From contig CALCCV010000257.1 of assembly GCA_937900305.1 (NCBI GenBank), positions 1 through 13,540 on the forward strand: 13,540 bases of DNA, in the 5' to 3' direction. Positions 1 through 8,500 of this stretch are shown in pieces. Under the pieces are notes generated by a model. That model had not been told where the DNA came from, made no database searches, and saw nothing but the letters and a program-made list of their open reading frames with translations. The DNA is from an uncultured Pseudobdellovibrionaceae bacterium (GTDB taxonomy: Bacteria; Bdellovibrionota; Bdellovibrionia; Bdellovibrionales; Bdellovibrionaceae). A program made the translations under genes and the position numbers. The first letter of the stretch is position 1, and each line of letters begins with the position of its first letter.

Positions 1-861
1 GCTGCAAAAAAAAATACGCAGCAAATCACCAAAGCAATGAAGCTGGTTTCTGCCGCTAAACTTCGTAAGGCCCAGCACAATATCGTGAATATGCGGCCTT
101 ATGCTTTGGCTTTGCAGCAGGTGATCGCCGATATTGCGCTCACTCAAAAGGTCACACACCCTTTGATGGAGCCCAAGGCTGAGGTGAGAAAAGTTTTATT
201 GGTGGTGTTGACGTCAGATCGTGGTCTGGCGGGCGCCTTCAACTCAAACATTTTGAAATTTACTGAGCAGTACTATCGCGAAAATCGAAACCGGTATGAA
301 GCCATTGATTTTTTAGCGATCGGAAGACGAGCCAATGATTTTTTAATCAAGCGCGGCCTCAAACCTGTTCACACCGTAACCCGGCTCGACAAAGACATCT
401 CCTATGAGTTGGCTGCAGGTATTTCGAAGCGTTTGCTAAATACCTATTTAGAAGGTGAATACGATGAAGTTCGTATCATTTACAATGAGTTCAAAAATGC
501 TCTGACCCAAAAAGTAGTTTGCGAAACGCTATTGCCCATCGACTTGACGAAATCTTCGTTTCAAGCCGACGGGAATGACCGTCACCGCGAACCTGGATTT
601 TCGGTCGACTTGATTTTTGAACCGAGTGCTCAGGAAATCGTTGAGCAGTTATTAGTAAAGAACTTTGACTTACAAGTTTACCGAACCATGTCTGAGTCGG
701 TAGCGGGTGAGCACGGGGCGCGTATGACGGCGATGGAAAATGCGACAAACAATGCCCAAACCGTCGTGAGATCGTTGTCTTTGACGTACAATAAGTTACG
801 ACAGGACAAGATTACGCGAGAATTGATTGAAATCACATCAGGCGCAGAGGCTTTGAAATAG
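1..861 (+). CDS. atpG: ATP synthase F1 subunit gamma, 5'-truncated by the window edge
   Basis: This is the central rotor stalk of F1, which turns inside the alpha3-beta3 head and couples proton flow through Fo to ATP synthesis at the inner membrane. The reading frame is open from base 1. It begins AAKKNTQQITKAMKLVSAAK, the conserved gamma N-terminal helix, so the first internal ATG (position 37) is not the start. By comparison with E. coli gamma, about a dozen residues are missing upstream. Other family signatures are TSDRGLAGAFNSNI in the middle and, near the C-terminus, EHGARMTAMENATNNAQ and YNKLRQDKITRELIEITSGA, the C-terminal helix that reaches into the beta subunits. The visible part is 286 codons. 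It is followed 16 bases later by atpD, in the usual atp operon order, so co-transcription is expected. The family assignment is secure; only the 5' end is unknown. Confidence 0.97.
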   Translation, partial: AAKKNTQQITKAMKLVSAAKLRKAQHNIVNMRPYALALQQVIADIALTQKVTHPLMEPKAEVRKVLLVVLTSDRGLAGAFNSNILKFTEQYYRENRNRYEAIDFLAIGRRANDFLIKRGLKPVHTVTRLDKDISYELAAGISKRLLNTYLEGEYDEVRIIYNEFKNALTQKVVCETLLPIDLTKSSFQADGNDRHREPGFSVDLIFEPSAQEIVEQLLVKNFDLQVYRTMSESVAGEHGARMTAMENATNNAQTVVRSLSLTYNKLRQDKITRELIEITSGAEALK

Positions 862-864
862 TAT

Positions 865-870
865 GGGGAG
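865..870 (+). promoter_or_regulatory. Shine-Dalgarno site that sets the atpD start
   Basis: GGGGAG lies 7 bases before the ATG at 878. The open frame also has an ATG at 863, but that one precedes this site and would add MGSET, which is not part of the beta subunit. The site therefore supports initiation at 878. Confidence 0.75.
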
Positions 871-877
871 CGAGACA

Positions 878-2284
878 ATGGCATACGGAAAAATTAAACA
901 GGTATTGGGTCCCGTGGTAGACGTTGAGTTCGAAAATGGCGAGTTGCCTGCGATCAGCACGGCTCTGCGCGTATCAAACAAGTTCATTTCTGAAAAAGAA
1001 TGGAACTTGGTTTTAGAAGTGGCTCAACACTTAGGTGATAACGTTCTTCGCACCATCGCGATGGATTCTTCAGAGGGTCTGGTTCGTGGCGAAAAAGTTC
1101 TCAACACAAATCAAATGATCACGACCCCGGTGGGCCGTGAAGTTTTAGGTCGAATCATCAATGTCGTTGGTGATCCGATTGATGAAGCTGGTGAGATCAA
1201 CACAAAAGAGCGTTGGCCGATTCATCGCTCAGCCCCTAAGTTTGAGGATCAAACAACGGCCACACAAATGTTGATGACTGGAATTAAGGTTGTCGACCTT
1301 TTGGCACCCTACGCAAAAGGTGGAAAAATTGGTCTGTTCGGTGGAGCCGGAGTTGGTAAGACCGTTTTGATTCAAGAGCTGATTCGGAACATCGCAACTG
1401 AACACGGAGGTTTCTCTGTGTTTGCTGGCGTCGGTGAGCGAACACGTGAAGGAAATGATCTGTGGGTTGAAATGAAAGAGTCAGGCGTTATCAGCAAGAC
1501 GGCGCTGGTGTTTGGTCAGATGAATGAGCCGCCAGGAGCCCGTGCACGAGTGGCCCTGACGGGCTTAACGGTAGCTGAATATTTCCGTGACGTTGAAAAT
1601 CAAGACGTTCTTTTCTTCGTGGATAACATTTTCCGATTCACTCAAGCGGGTGCTGAGGTTTCTGCTTTGTTGGGCCGTATTCCATCGGCGGTGGGTTACC
1701 AGCCAACTCTGGGAACAGAGATGGGCGGTTTACAGGAGCGAATCACATCTACTAAAAAAGGATCGGTGACGTCTGTCCAAGCGGTCTACGTTCCGGCGGA
1801 TGATTATACAGATCCAGCACCGGCGGCAACGTTCGCGCATTTGGATGCAACCACAGAGTTGGATCGTGAAATCGCCGCGATGGCGATTTTCCCAGCCGTG
1901 AATCCTTTGTCATCTTCATCTCGAATTTTGGATCCACTCATTGTCGGTGAAGAGCATTACAAGACAGCGCGTGATACGCAGGCACTCTTGCAACGCTACA
2001 AGGAGCTTCTCGATATCATCGCCATTTTGGGTATGGATGAATTGTCTGAGGAAGATAAAACAGTGGTTTATCGGGCTCGGAAAATCCAACGTTTCTTGTC
2101 TCAGCCATTCTTTGTTGCTGAGCAGTTTACAGGCTTAAAAGGCAAGTACGTAGATATCAAAGACACCATCAAAGGTTTCCGTGAAATTCTTGAAGGTAAG
2201 CATGACAGTTTGCCAGAGCAGGCCTTCTACATGGTCGGAACAATTGAAGAGGCCGTTGAGAAAGCGAAAAAAATTAACGCTTAA
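878..2284 (+). CDS. atpD: ATP synthase F1 subunit beta
   Basis: This is the catalytic subunit of F1, forming ATP from ADP and phosphate. It is 468 residues from the start at 878, a normal length. The N-terminus MAYGKIKQVLGPVVDVEF is the family beta-barrel. The Walker A motif GGAGVGKT is at residues 155-162, the GERTREGNDLW segment carries the catalytic glutamate (about E187), and the Walker B strand LFFVD is at 245-249. The adenine-site region VGYQPTLGTEMG and the DELSEED loop (387-393) are all intact. One small oddity is that the usual PAVDPL before SRILDP reads PAVNPL with SSSSR, a mild variation in a conserved loop. The gene sits between atpG (16-base gap) and atpC (71-base gap) as part of the atp operon. 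A longer form from the ATG at 863 is possible but less likely. Confidence 0.98.
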   Translation: MAYGKIKQVLGPVVDVEFENGELPAISTALRVSNKFISEKEWNLVLEVAQHLGDNVLRTIAMDSSEGLVRGEKVLNTNQMITTPVGREVLGRIINVVGDPIDEAGEINTKERWPIHRSAPKFEDQTTATQMLMTGIKVVDLLAPYAKGGKIGLFGGAGVGKTVLIQELIRNIATEHGGFSVFAGVGERTREGNDLWVEMKESGVISKTALVFGQMNEPPGARARVALTGLTVAEYFRDVENQDVLFFVDNIFRFTQAGAEVSALLGRIPSAVGYQPTLGTEMGGLQERITSTKKGSVTSVQAVYVPADDYTDPAPAATFAHLDATTELDREIAAMAIFPAVNPLSSSSRILDPLIVGEEHYKTARDTQALLQRYKELLDIIAILGMDELSEEDKTVVYRARKIQRFLSQPFFVAEQFTGLKGKYVDIKDTIKGFREILEGKHDSLPEQAFYMVGTIEEAVEKAKKINA

Positions 2285-2355
2285 TTTGACGAGTCGGCCG
2301 GGTCCATCAGACAGGCAAAGTTTGAAGAAAAGTCAGAAACAAAGGTAAGAATGAA

Positions 2356-2769
2356 ATGTTAAAGCTCACTTTGGTAACCCCTGAAAAAAAGATTCTGACG
2401 GATCAGGATGTTGAAGAAATCACTGTGCCGGCCCATCGCGGAGAGCTGAATATTCTCGATGGCCATGCGCCGTTGGTGACAACATTGTCCACGGGTCTGA
2501 TGAGTTGGCGCAACAAAGGGGAAGCGGCAGTTCAAAAAGTCGTGGTCAGTTGGGGCTATTGCGAGATAAGCCCGAACGGGGTTTCTGTTTTGGCGGATAT
2601 CATTGACCAACGAGCGGACATCAAAGAACCAGATGTGCGGGCTCGACTTCTTGCGGGCGAACAGCGATTGGCTGGCTCCGAACACTTAACTGATGACGAA
2701 TTTGCAGAGGCGCAGCGACAAGTGGCTCGCGCTCGTGCGGACTTAGATCTGATTGGAAAATCGGTCTAG
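2356..2769 (+). CDS. atpC: ATP synthase F1 subunit epsilon
   Basis: This is the small rotor subunit that joins gamma to the c-ring and, in many bacteria, inhibits ATP hydrolysis through its C-terminal helices. It is 137 residues, normal for the family. Residues 1-85 form the beta-sandwich, starting MLKLTLVTPEKKIL and including VPAHRGELNILDGHAPLVTTLSTG. Residues from about 88 onward form the charged helical hairpin (VRARLLAGEQRL, then EAQRQVARARADLDL). An AAGG lies about 10 bases before the ATG. A second ATG at 2351 opens only a three-codon frame and is not used. It is the last gene of the atp operon. Its stop codon overlaps the stop of the opposing hydrolase gene, leaving no space for a terminator between them. 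Confidence 0.96.
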   Translation: MLKLTLVTPEKKILTDQDVEEITVPAHRGELNILDGHAPLVTTLSTGLMSWRNKGEAAVQKVVVSWGYCEISPNGVSVLADIIDQRADIKEPDVRARLLAGEQRLAGSEHLTDDEFAEAQRQVARARADLDLIGKSV

Positions 2770-4379
2770 TTGGTTCTAGCTTTTTTGGGCAAAGCTTGAA
2801 ACTGAGGCGGGCTATAGAGCTTCCTCGGCAAATAACTCAGTAACAAAAAATCCTTTTCATCCTCTGGAGTGAACGCATGACTGGCAAAGACCACCATGCG
2901 TTTTTTGCTTTTGGCGGGCAGTTTTAAAAAGCGTTTCAGAGCTTGAGGGGAACCGGCGTACTTAAAATCGAGTGCACAGGATCGAACAGAATGAATATCA
3001 TGTATTGCAGGGAACTTTCGTGCCGTGTATGTCTTCATCCAAGTCGAAGTGGCGAGTGCACTGGGGATTTCTAGTTCTTTTAGGAATGAAGCTAGGTCTC
3101 TTTGGAGACAATTTTGATTGTTCATTTTTTCTCTTTGTACCACTGGTCGAAGCTTCGTCATGAGCTGAGTGAAATAGGTGGATCGCATTTCACTGACCGT
3201 TGAGTCGAAAGAAAGATCCTCTGCGGGTCGACGAAATCCTCCACCAATGGAGAGTTTTTTGATTTTTGCAATCCGATCAAATCTGTTTGCGACCAATTCA
3301 AAGAAGCTTGGATCCTTGAGAGCTTTTGTGTGTAAAGCCGAATAGCACTCCGAAAGCGCACGACCATTCGCAGACAGCAAAATTATATCAGCGCCGGCTT
3401 CGATGCTTTGTACACAATAGTCACCGAGGTGGTCCCGTGTGCCGTTGGCAGCCATCAACAAATCATCTGTGATTGCGAGTCCTTTGAAATTCATCTCGTT
3501 GCGAAGAAGATTATATACCGGGGCTGATCGGGATGCTGGAAGATTTTTATCGAAAACTTCGAAGACGGTGTGAGAAAGAAGCACGCCACTCAGATTTCCC
3601 AATTTAAAAAAACCGGTATAAGGTTTTAAATCTTGATTTTTTATCTCGAGCAAAGTTCTGACATCGTGGGCTCCTTCGCGATGGGGGTCCACCGATGTTT
3701 CGCCGATCGACGGAAAGTGTTTGGCGACAGGCAAAACATTTTCGCTTTTTAATCCAACAGAGAAATAGTATCCCATGCGGCCGACATTGATCGGATCTGT
3801 TCCGAACGAGCGAGAGCGCAAAAACTCAAGACGTCGTTGAGAAGAAATATCAAGCACGGGTGCGAGATTCATGTTTACGCCAAAGGATTTTAGGAGGGCA
3901 CCGGTGGTGCGGCCAAGCTTCCAAGCGTGCTTCGGGCTGGCAAGTTGCCCAACAAAAAACGCGGAAGGCATCGATGGTGTGGTTTGAATTCTAATGACGT
4001 CGCCACCCTCCTGATCCACGGCGATGAAGGGCCGCAGACCCGTAAGACTCTCGACGTTTTCGGTGATAAAATTGTTGAGCTCGAGACTCTGTCCCTGACT
4101 TTGTATATTCCGACGAAAAAGAATAAAATTTGAAGCCTTCTGGCTGCGCAAGAGATGAGTGAGTTCGGCACTTGGTGAAGAGTCAGAGAAGCCGACCATC
4201 AATAACTGGCCCAATTTAGCTTGTAGAATCTCCTCGGGCGTTTGTTTTTTCAACTTTGCACTGAGACTCTCGTCTTGCTGGGCCTCACCGACCTGACAAA
4301 AGAATAAGATTGCAGACCAAGTGGTGATCATTGTCAAAAACTGCATTACCATGAGAGCAAGGACTTTGAATGAGAACAT
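2766..4379 (-). CDS. Exported NagZ-like glycoside hydrolase family 3 protein
   Basis: Probably a beta-N-acetylhexosaminidase of family GH3, acting on peptidoglycan sugars outside the cytoplasm. Family marks, in 537-residue numbering from 4379, are VDQEGG (about 121-126), SRSFGTDP (about 189-196), the substrate-binding KHFP (220-223), a catalytic-loop Asp/His pair D231 and H233 (VDPH, usually DSH in NagZ), and AITDDLLM holding the aspartate nucleophile (305-306). The usual GHG after KHFP is replaced by SIG. A hydrophobic N-terminus (MFSFKVLALMVMQF onward, to about VGEAQQ) looks like a signal peptide, whereas NagZ of enterobacteria is cytoplasmic. About 160 residues follow the GH3 barrel and are unrecognised; they may be a degenerate second GH3 domain. 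The start at 4379 has GGAG 4 bases upstream; an alternative ATG at 4394 adds five residues and lacks a well-placed site. Substrate and activity are inferred. Confidence 0.85.
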   Translation of the reverse strand: MFSFKVLALMVMQFLTMITTWSAILFFCQVGEAQQDESLSAKLKKQTPEEILQAKLGQLLMVGFSDSSPSAELTHLLRSQKASNFILFRRNIQSQGQSLELNNFITENVESLTGLRPFIAVDQEGGDVIRIQTTPSMPSAFFVGQLASPKHAWKLGRTTGALLKSFGVNMNLAPVLDISSQRRLEFLRSRSFGTDPINVGRMGYYFSVGLKSENVLPVAKHFPSIGETSVDPHREGAHDVRTLLEIKNQDLKPYTGFFKLGNLSGVLLSHTVFEVFDKNLPASRSAPVYNLLRNEMNFKGLAITDDLLMAANGTRDHLGDYCVQSIEAGADIILLSANGRALSECYSALHTKALKDPSFFELVANRFDRIAKIKKLSIGGGFRRPAEDLSFDSTVSEMRSTYFTQLMTKLRPVVQREKMNNQNCLQRDLASFLKELEIPSALATSTWMKTYTARKFPAIHDIHSVRSCALDFKYAGSPQALKRFLKLPAKSKKRMVVFASHAFTPEDEKDFLLLSYLPRKLYSPPQFQALPKKARTN

Positions 4380-5452
4380 TTGTCTCCAGAACATCTATGG
4401 GTACCTTCAGTGTAAGAGGTAATTTTTTACCTCTTCTAGTCCAATTCTTTATTTCCTGTATCTTGATCCTAAGTGGCTCTGGCTCTCTGGCCCAAGATGA
4501 CCTTGAATCCGAAATCAATGACAACTCTAGCAGTTTTACGACAGACGGACTGGATTCTGAGACACAGACTTTAGAGGCGGGTCCTGAGTTGAGTGAGGAA
4601 TCTGTCAATGAAGATTTAACGGAAAGTCCCATTGAAGAGGGATCCGAAGAACCGGAAGAGGCTGCGGAGGCCGAAGAGGAAGCCGGAGTTGATGGTGACT
4701 CCGCTGGTGATACAGCTGGCGCTGATTTAGAGGATGGTGATGCACAAGAGCTGTCTGCGGAATCCTCGATGTTTTCAGACGCAGAATTACCTCCGGGAAA
4801 AGTTGAACGAAGAAACTATGTGCGCGTAGCACCTACAGAAAATACGGAAAGAAAATCAATAGGTGCATACTTCAGTTTCGGAATGCACAAATACAGTCCA
4901 TTTAATTACGCCGCAATTTTGCTGCAAGATCAGGAGAGCCACCTTTTTGAAGATGTTTTTGCCGGGCAACCGTCAGATCTTTTCCAAGGAGATATTGGTT
5001 TGAAATGGAATCTTGGTCCGATCTCACTCGGGCTCGGCGGAAATTATGGAATGAGTTCTCACTCGGTAGACGATCCGGTCGGTACATTTTCCTTAGACAT
5101 AAAAAAATATGGACTCGGAGCCAGAATAGCCGTCGACAATGTTTTCGAAACGCCATGGGTTGTGCCTTACGCAAATTTCAATTTTTACAAAATGGTGTTC
5201 ACGGAAAGTTACGGATCAGACACCGATGAATATGAAACAGGATTCGGTTTAGCCTACAGTTTTGGTATCATGGTGAATCTAAATTGGGCAGACACCGATA
5301 CGGTTTTTTCAAGTCGCCAGGAAATTGGATTGCGAAACACATATTTAGATCTCTTTGCGATGAAATACGAAAACACCAGCGCCGAAACAGAAGGTGAACC
5401 CTTCACCGAATCTGATTTCAACTACGGTGTTGGCCTCACGTTTGAGTTTTAA
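4370..5452 (+). CDS. Outer-membrane beta-barrel protein with an acidic N-terminal segment
   Basis: I do not recognise a named family. The product has 360 residues. Residues 1-41 form a signal peptide with a long basic n-region, a hydrophobic core (LPLLVQFFISCILIL) and a likely cut after SGSLA. Residues 42-143 contain 36 Asp/Glu and no Lys or Arg, with little hydrophobicity, so this segment is probably disordered. From about residue 165 to the end I count about eight amphipathic strands rich in Gly and aromatics (for example SLGLGGNYGMSS, YGLGARIAVDN, PYANFNFYKMVF, FNYGVGLTFEF). The terminal phenylalanine is typical of BAM-inserted barrels, so an 8-stranded OmpA/OmpW-like barrel is likely. The start at 4370 has AAGGA (4359-4363) at good spacing. 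It diverges from the hydrolase gene with overlapping 5' ends. Its function, whether channel, adhesin or structural, cannot be told from sequence. Confidence 0.8.
   Translation: MRTFVSRTSMGTFSVRGNFLPLLVQFFISCILILSGSGSLAQDDLESEINDNSSSFTTDGLDSETQTLEAGPELSEESVNEDLTESPIEEGSEEPEEAAEAEEEAGVDGDSAGDTAGADLEDGDAQELSAESSMFSDAELPPGKVERRNYVRVAPTENTERKSIGAYFSFGMHKYSPFNYAAILLQDQESHLFEDVFAGQPSDLFQGDIGLKWNLGPISLGLGGNYGMSSHSVDDPVGTFSLDIKKYGLGARIAVDNVFETPWVVPYANFNFYKMVFTESYGSDTDEYETGFGLAYSFGIMVNLNWADTDTVFSSRQEIGLRNTYLDLFAMKYENTSAETEGEPFTESDFNYGVGLTFEF
4384..4387 (-). promoter_or_regulatory. Shine-Dalgarno site for the GH3 hydrolase gene
   Basis: Read on the minus strand this is GGAG, 4 bases before the ATG at 4379. 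It decides between that start and the ATG at 4394. It lies inside codons 5-6 of the divergent barrel-protein gene. Confidence 0.55.
4414..4435 (+). repeat. Perfect 9-bp inverted repeat near the divergent starts
   Basis: AAGAGGTAA (4414-4422) and TTACCTCTT (4427-4435) are exact reverse complements separated by TTTT. The repeat lies in codons 15-22 of the barrel-protein gene and 35-56 bases upstream of the hydrolase start. No T-run follows on either strand, so it does not look like an intrinsic terminator. It may be an operator for the divergent pair, or a hairpin in the hydrolase mRNA leader or in the early barrel-protein mRNA. Being in coding sequence, it may also be chance. Confidence 0.5.
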
Positions 5453-5514
5453 ATGACATCGCCAAAAAATTGGATTTTTCGCATTTGTAGAATTGTGAGC
5501 AATTGTCCAAAAGA
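5453..5514. other. Short convergent spacer between barrel-protein gene and mfd
   Basis: The spacer is AT-rich and separates two genes that end toward each other. It holds two weak symmetric elements: AAAAAT/ATTTTT around TGG (5465-5479) and AATTG/CAATT around TGAG (5491-5504). Neither has a GC-rich stem followed by a T-tract, so I cannot call a standard intrinsic terminator, though transcription from both sides must stop around here. Confidence 0.3.
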
Positions 5515-8500
5515 TTATACTAAGGTCGTTAGATATTTAACCTCTTCGTAGACTCCAGACCAGGTGACATTGTTGAGGCGAACGTTGAGTCGGTTGTCTG
5601 GGGTGATTGAATATTTCTTGTTTTCGCGGGTGGCGAGACGAATCACGGTTTCTGGTTTTAACAATGTGAATTCGGTGAAAACGAGGCTGATGGTTTTTAC
5701 ACCGGCGCTGATATCTTTGACGCCGAGATCTTTACACACCTTGCGAATTAACATCACACCGAGAAGATTTACGACTTGTTCGGGCAGTTCGCCGAATTGA
5801 TCACGGAGGTCGGCTTCAATTTCGTCAAGCTCCGTTTCGGAATCAATTTCGGAGAGACGTTTGTAATAAAAAAGACGTAAACGGATATCGGGCATATAGG
5901 AGTCGGGGATGAGGGCGGGTATGCGAAGATTGATTTCAGGTTCGATTTCACGTGAGGCATGGACTTCTCCCTTGGCTTCACCAAGAGCCTCCTGCAGGAG
6001 ATCTGAGTAAAGTTCGTAACCGACAGCATTGATGTGACCGGATTGATCTTCGCCCAACAAATTACCCGCCCCTCGCAACTCGAGGTCGTATTGAGCAATG
6101 CGAATTCCGCTCCCGAGAGCTGTGTTCTCTTGAATGACTTTCAAACGCTCTTGCGCATCTTTTTCGAGCGCGCGATTTTTGGGAATGAGAAGGTAGCAGT
6201 AAGCTCGGGCTTTGCTTCGACCCACTCGACCTCGCAGCTGATAGAGTTGACTGAGTCCAAAAATCTGAGCCTGATCGATATACATGGTGTTCGCACGCGA
6301 GACGTCGACGCCAGATTCGATGATGGCGGTGCTAATCAATACGTCGAACTCATGGTGAAAGAAACCGAGGATGATTTTTTCGAGATCTTCTTCGGGCATT
6401 TGGCCGTGAGCGACCCGCATGCGGGCATCGGGGCAGATTTCGCGGAGCTCGTCGGCCAAAGAATGAATGGATTGAATTCGATTGTGTACGAAATAAACCT
6501 GGCCGCCGCGCTGAATTTCAGAGGTGATGCCCTTGCGAATAGTTTCGCGGTCAAACTTAGAAATAAAGGTCCGAACGGGCAGGCGATCGATGGGTGCGGT
6601 ATTTATCAAACTCAAATCTCGAATGCCAAAGAGGGCCATGTTCAAAGTTCGCGGGATCGGCGTCGCCGACAGAGTGAGGGTGTCGACGTTCAGACGCATT
6701 TTTTTAATTTTTTCTTTGTGGGTGACTCCGAACTTTTGTTCTTCGTCGACGATGAGGAGACCCAGATTTTTGAATTGAACGTCCTGGCTCAAAAGGCGAT
6801 GGGTGCCGATGATGATGTCGACCTGGCCAGCAGCGACCTCTTTCACGACCTCTTTTGCCTCTTTAGTTGATAAGAATCGATTCAAAACTTTGATTTTAAA
6901 GGGCCAGCCCTTGAAGCGCTCGACGAAGGTCTCGCCATGCTGAGCGGTGAGTACGGTGGTTGGGGCGAGGACCGCCACTTGTTTCTGATTGAGAACTGCC
7001 ACGAAGGCTGCTCTCATTGCGACCTCGGTTTTTCCAAAACCCACGTCGCCGCAAATGAGGCGGTCCATCGGTTTGGGAGATTGAAAGTCATCATAGATGG
7101 AATGAAGAGCCCGCAGCTGGTCTTCAGTTTCGGTGTAGGGAAACTGATTGTCAAATTTCAGGACTTCGTCGGGCAAAATCTCGAGTGATGGTCGCTGGAT
7201 TTCGGCCCGCTTCGCATACAGTTGAAGAAGTTCGCTGGCGATGTCTTTGAGATGTGAGCGAACTTTGACCTTTGTTTTTTCCCACGAAGTTCCGCCAAGT
7301 TTGTCGAGTGAAACGACAGCTCCAGCGGATGAGTGTTTTTGCAGCTGGTTCACCCGGTAGATGGGGATATAAAGGCGATCTTTATCTTTGTAGGACAATT
7401 GGATGAACTCGGCATCGACGCCGCCGATGTTGAGAATTTTGAGTCCCTCGTAAAGGCCGATGCCGTGTTTGATGTGAACGACGAAGTCCCCAGCTTTCAG
7501 CTCCCCGAATTGGAGGCTGCGGGCCTTTTTGTTGAAATCGTCTGCTTCGGACTTGCGAGAGACGCGCTCTTTGCGGCCCAGAAAATCATCTTCGCGCAAA
7601 AAGATTAATTTTTCGTCTTCGAGGCGAACACTCAACTCAAAGGGCTCGGGCAAAATGTGAAGAATCTGTGGCGAATGATTCTGCTGTTCGAGCCATGTGT
7701 CCCAAAGGCGCTCTTGAGGGGAGGTGACGTGAGGATTGAGTTCCATGCGCTTGAGCAGAGTTTGAAGACGATCTTGAGAAGTTTGGCCTTTGGTGGAAAT
7801 AAAAATACGATAGCCACTTTGCCGGAGACCCTTGAGCCTCTGTTTAAATTTTGCGATGTAAGACTCGGAGCCTAGAGCTTCGGTCAGCGGAATTGTGGCG
7901 AGATCTTGCAAACTGTAGGTCGGATAGTGGATGATGGAATCGCTTTCAGCTTCGGAGGCGATCAAATTGTCGAAAAGCAGATGTTTCGATTCTTCTGGAT
8001 AAGTTAAAGAAGCCTTGTCAACATAGAGGGAATCAATCAGTGGACGAATAGCGTGAGACTCTGCGGACTGGAAAGACGATTTCAGGTCCGCTTGAAAGTC
8101 GTCCGTCTGCCGCAAAATTTCTTCGTCTCCAAAATGCCAAATCATCAAAGGAGCGGAGAAGTGATCGAGAACTTGCGTTAAATCTTTGTAAAACAAAGGT
8201 AGAAGAAATTCGATGCCAGGAAACCAGGTCTTACGAAGTAGCGATTGCAAAATATCGTCGAGGTCGCCCGCCGGAACGGATCTTCCCGTTGCTTGTAATT
8301 TAAAGTTTGCTACTAAATCTTGCAAGAGATGATCATCGTACATCACTTCGCTCGCCGGAATGAGTGTGAGGGAAGTGGCATCTTCGGTTGTCCGCTGCGT
8401 TTGTGGATCAATGCGTTTGAAGCTTTCGATGAGATCCCCCATCAAACTGATTCGTAGCGGAGCGTCCTCGGCGGGCGAAAATACGTCGATGATTCCGCCG

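Noticed and set aside
37..861. ATG at 37 as the atpG start
   Set aside because: The twelve codons before it encode the conserved gamma N-terminus, so it is an internal methionine of ITKAMK and the true start is outside the window.
2778..2796. Hairpin AGCTTT/AAAGCT just after atpC as an atp terminator
   Set aside because: The stem is short and AT-rich, no T-tract follows on the plus strand, and it lies within the GH3 coding sequence.
5491..5504. Lac-operator-like AATTGTGAGC in the convergent spacer
   Set aside because: Only ten bases match one side of the E. coli lac operator, there is no second half, and the site lies between two gene ends. Coincidence is the simplest reading.
6034..6870. 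A 278-codon open frame on the plus strand inside mfd
   Set aside because: It lies antisense to the helicase-motif part of mfd, has no recognisable domain and no visible Shine-Dalgarno site. Long antisense frames are common opposite conserved, codon-biased genes.
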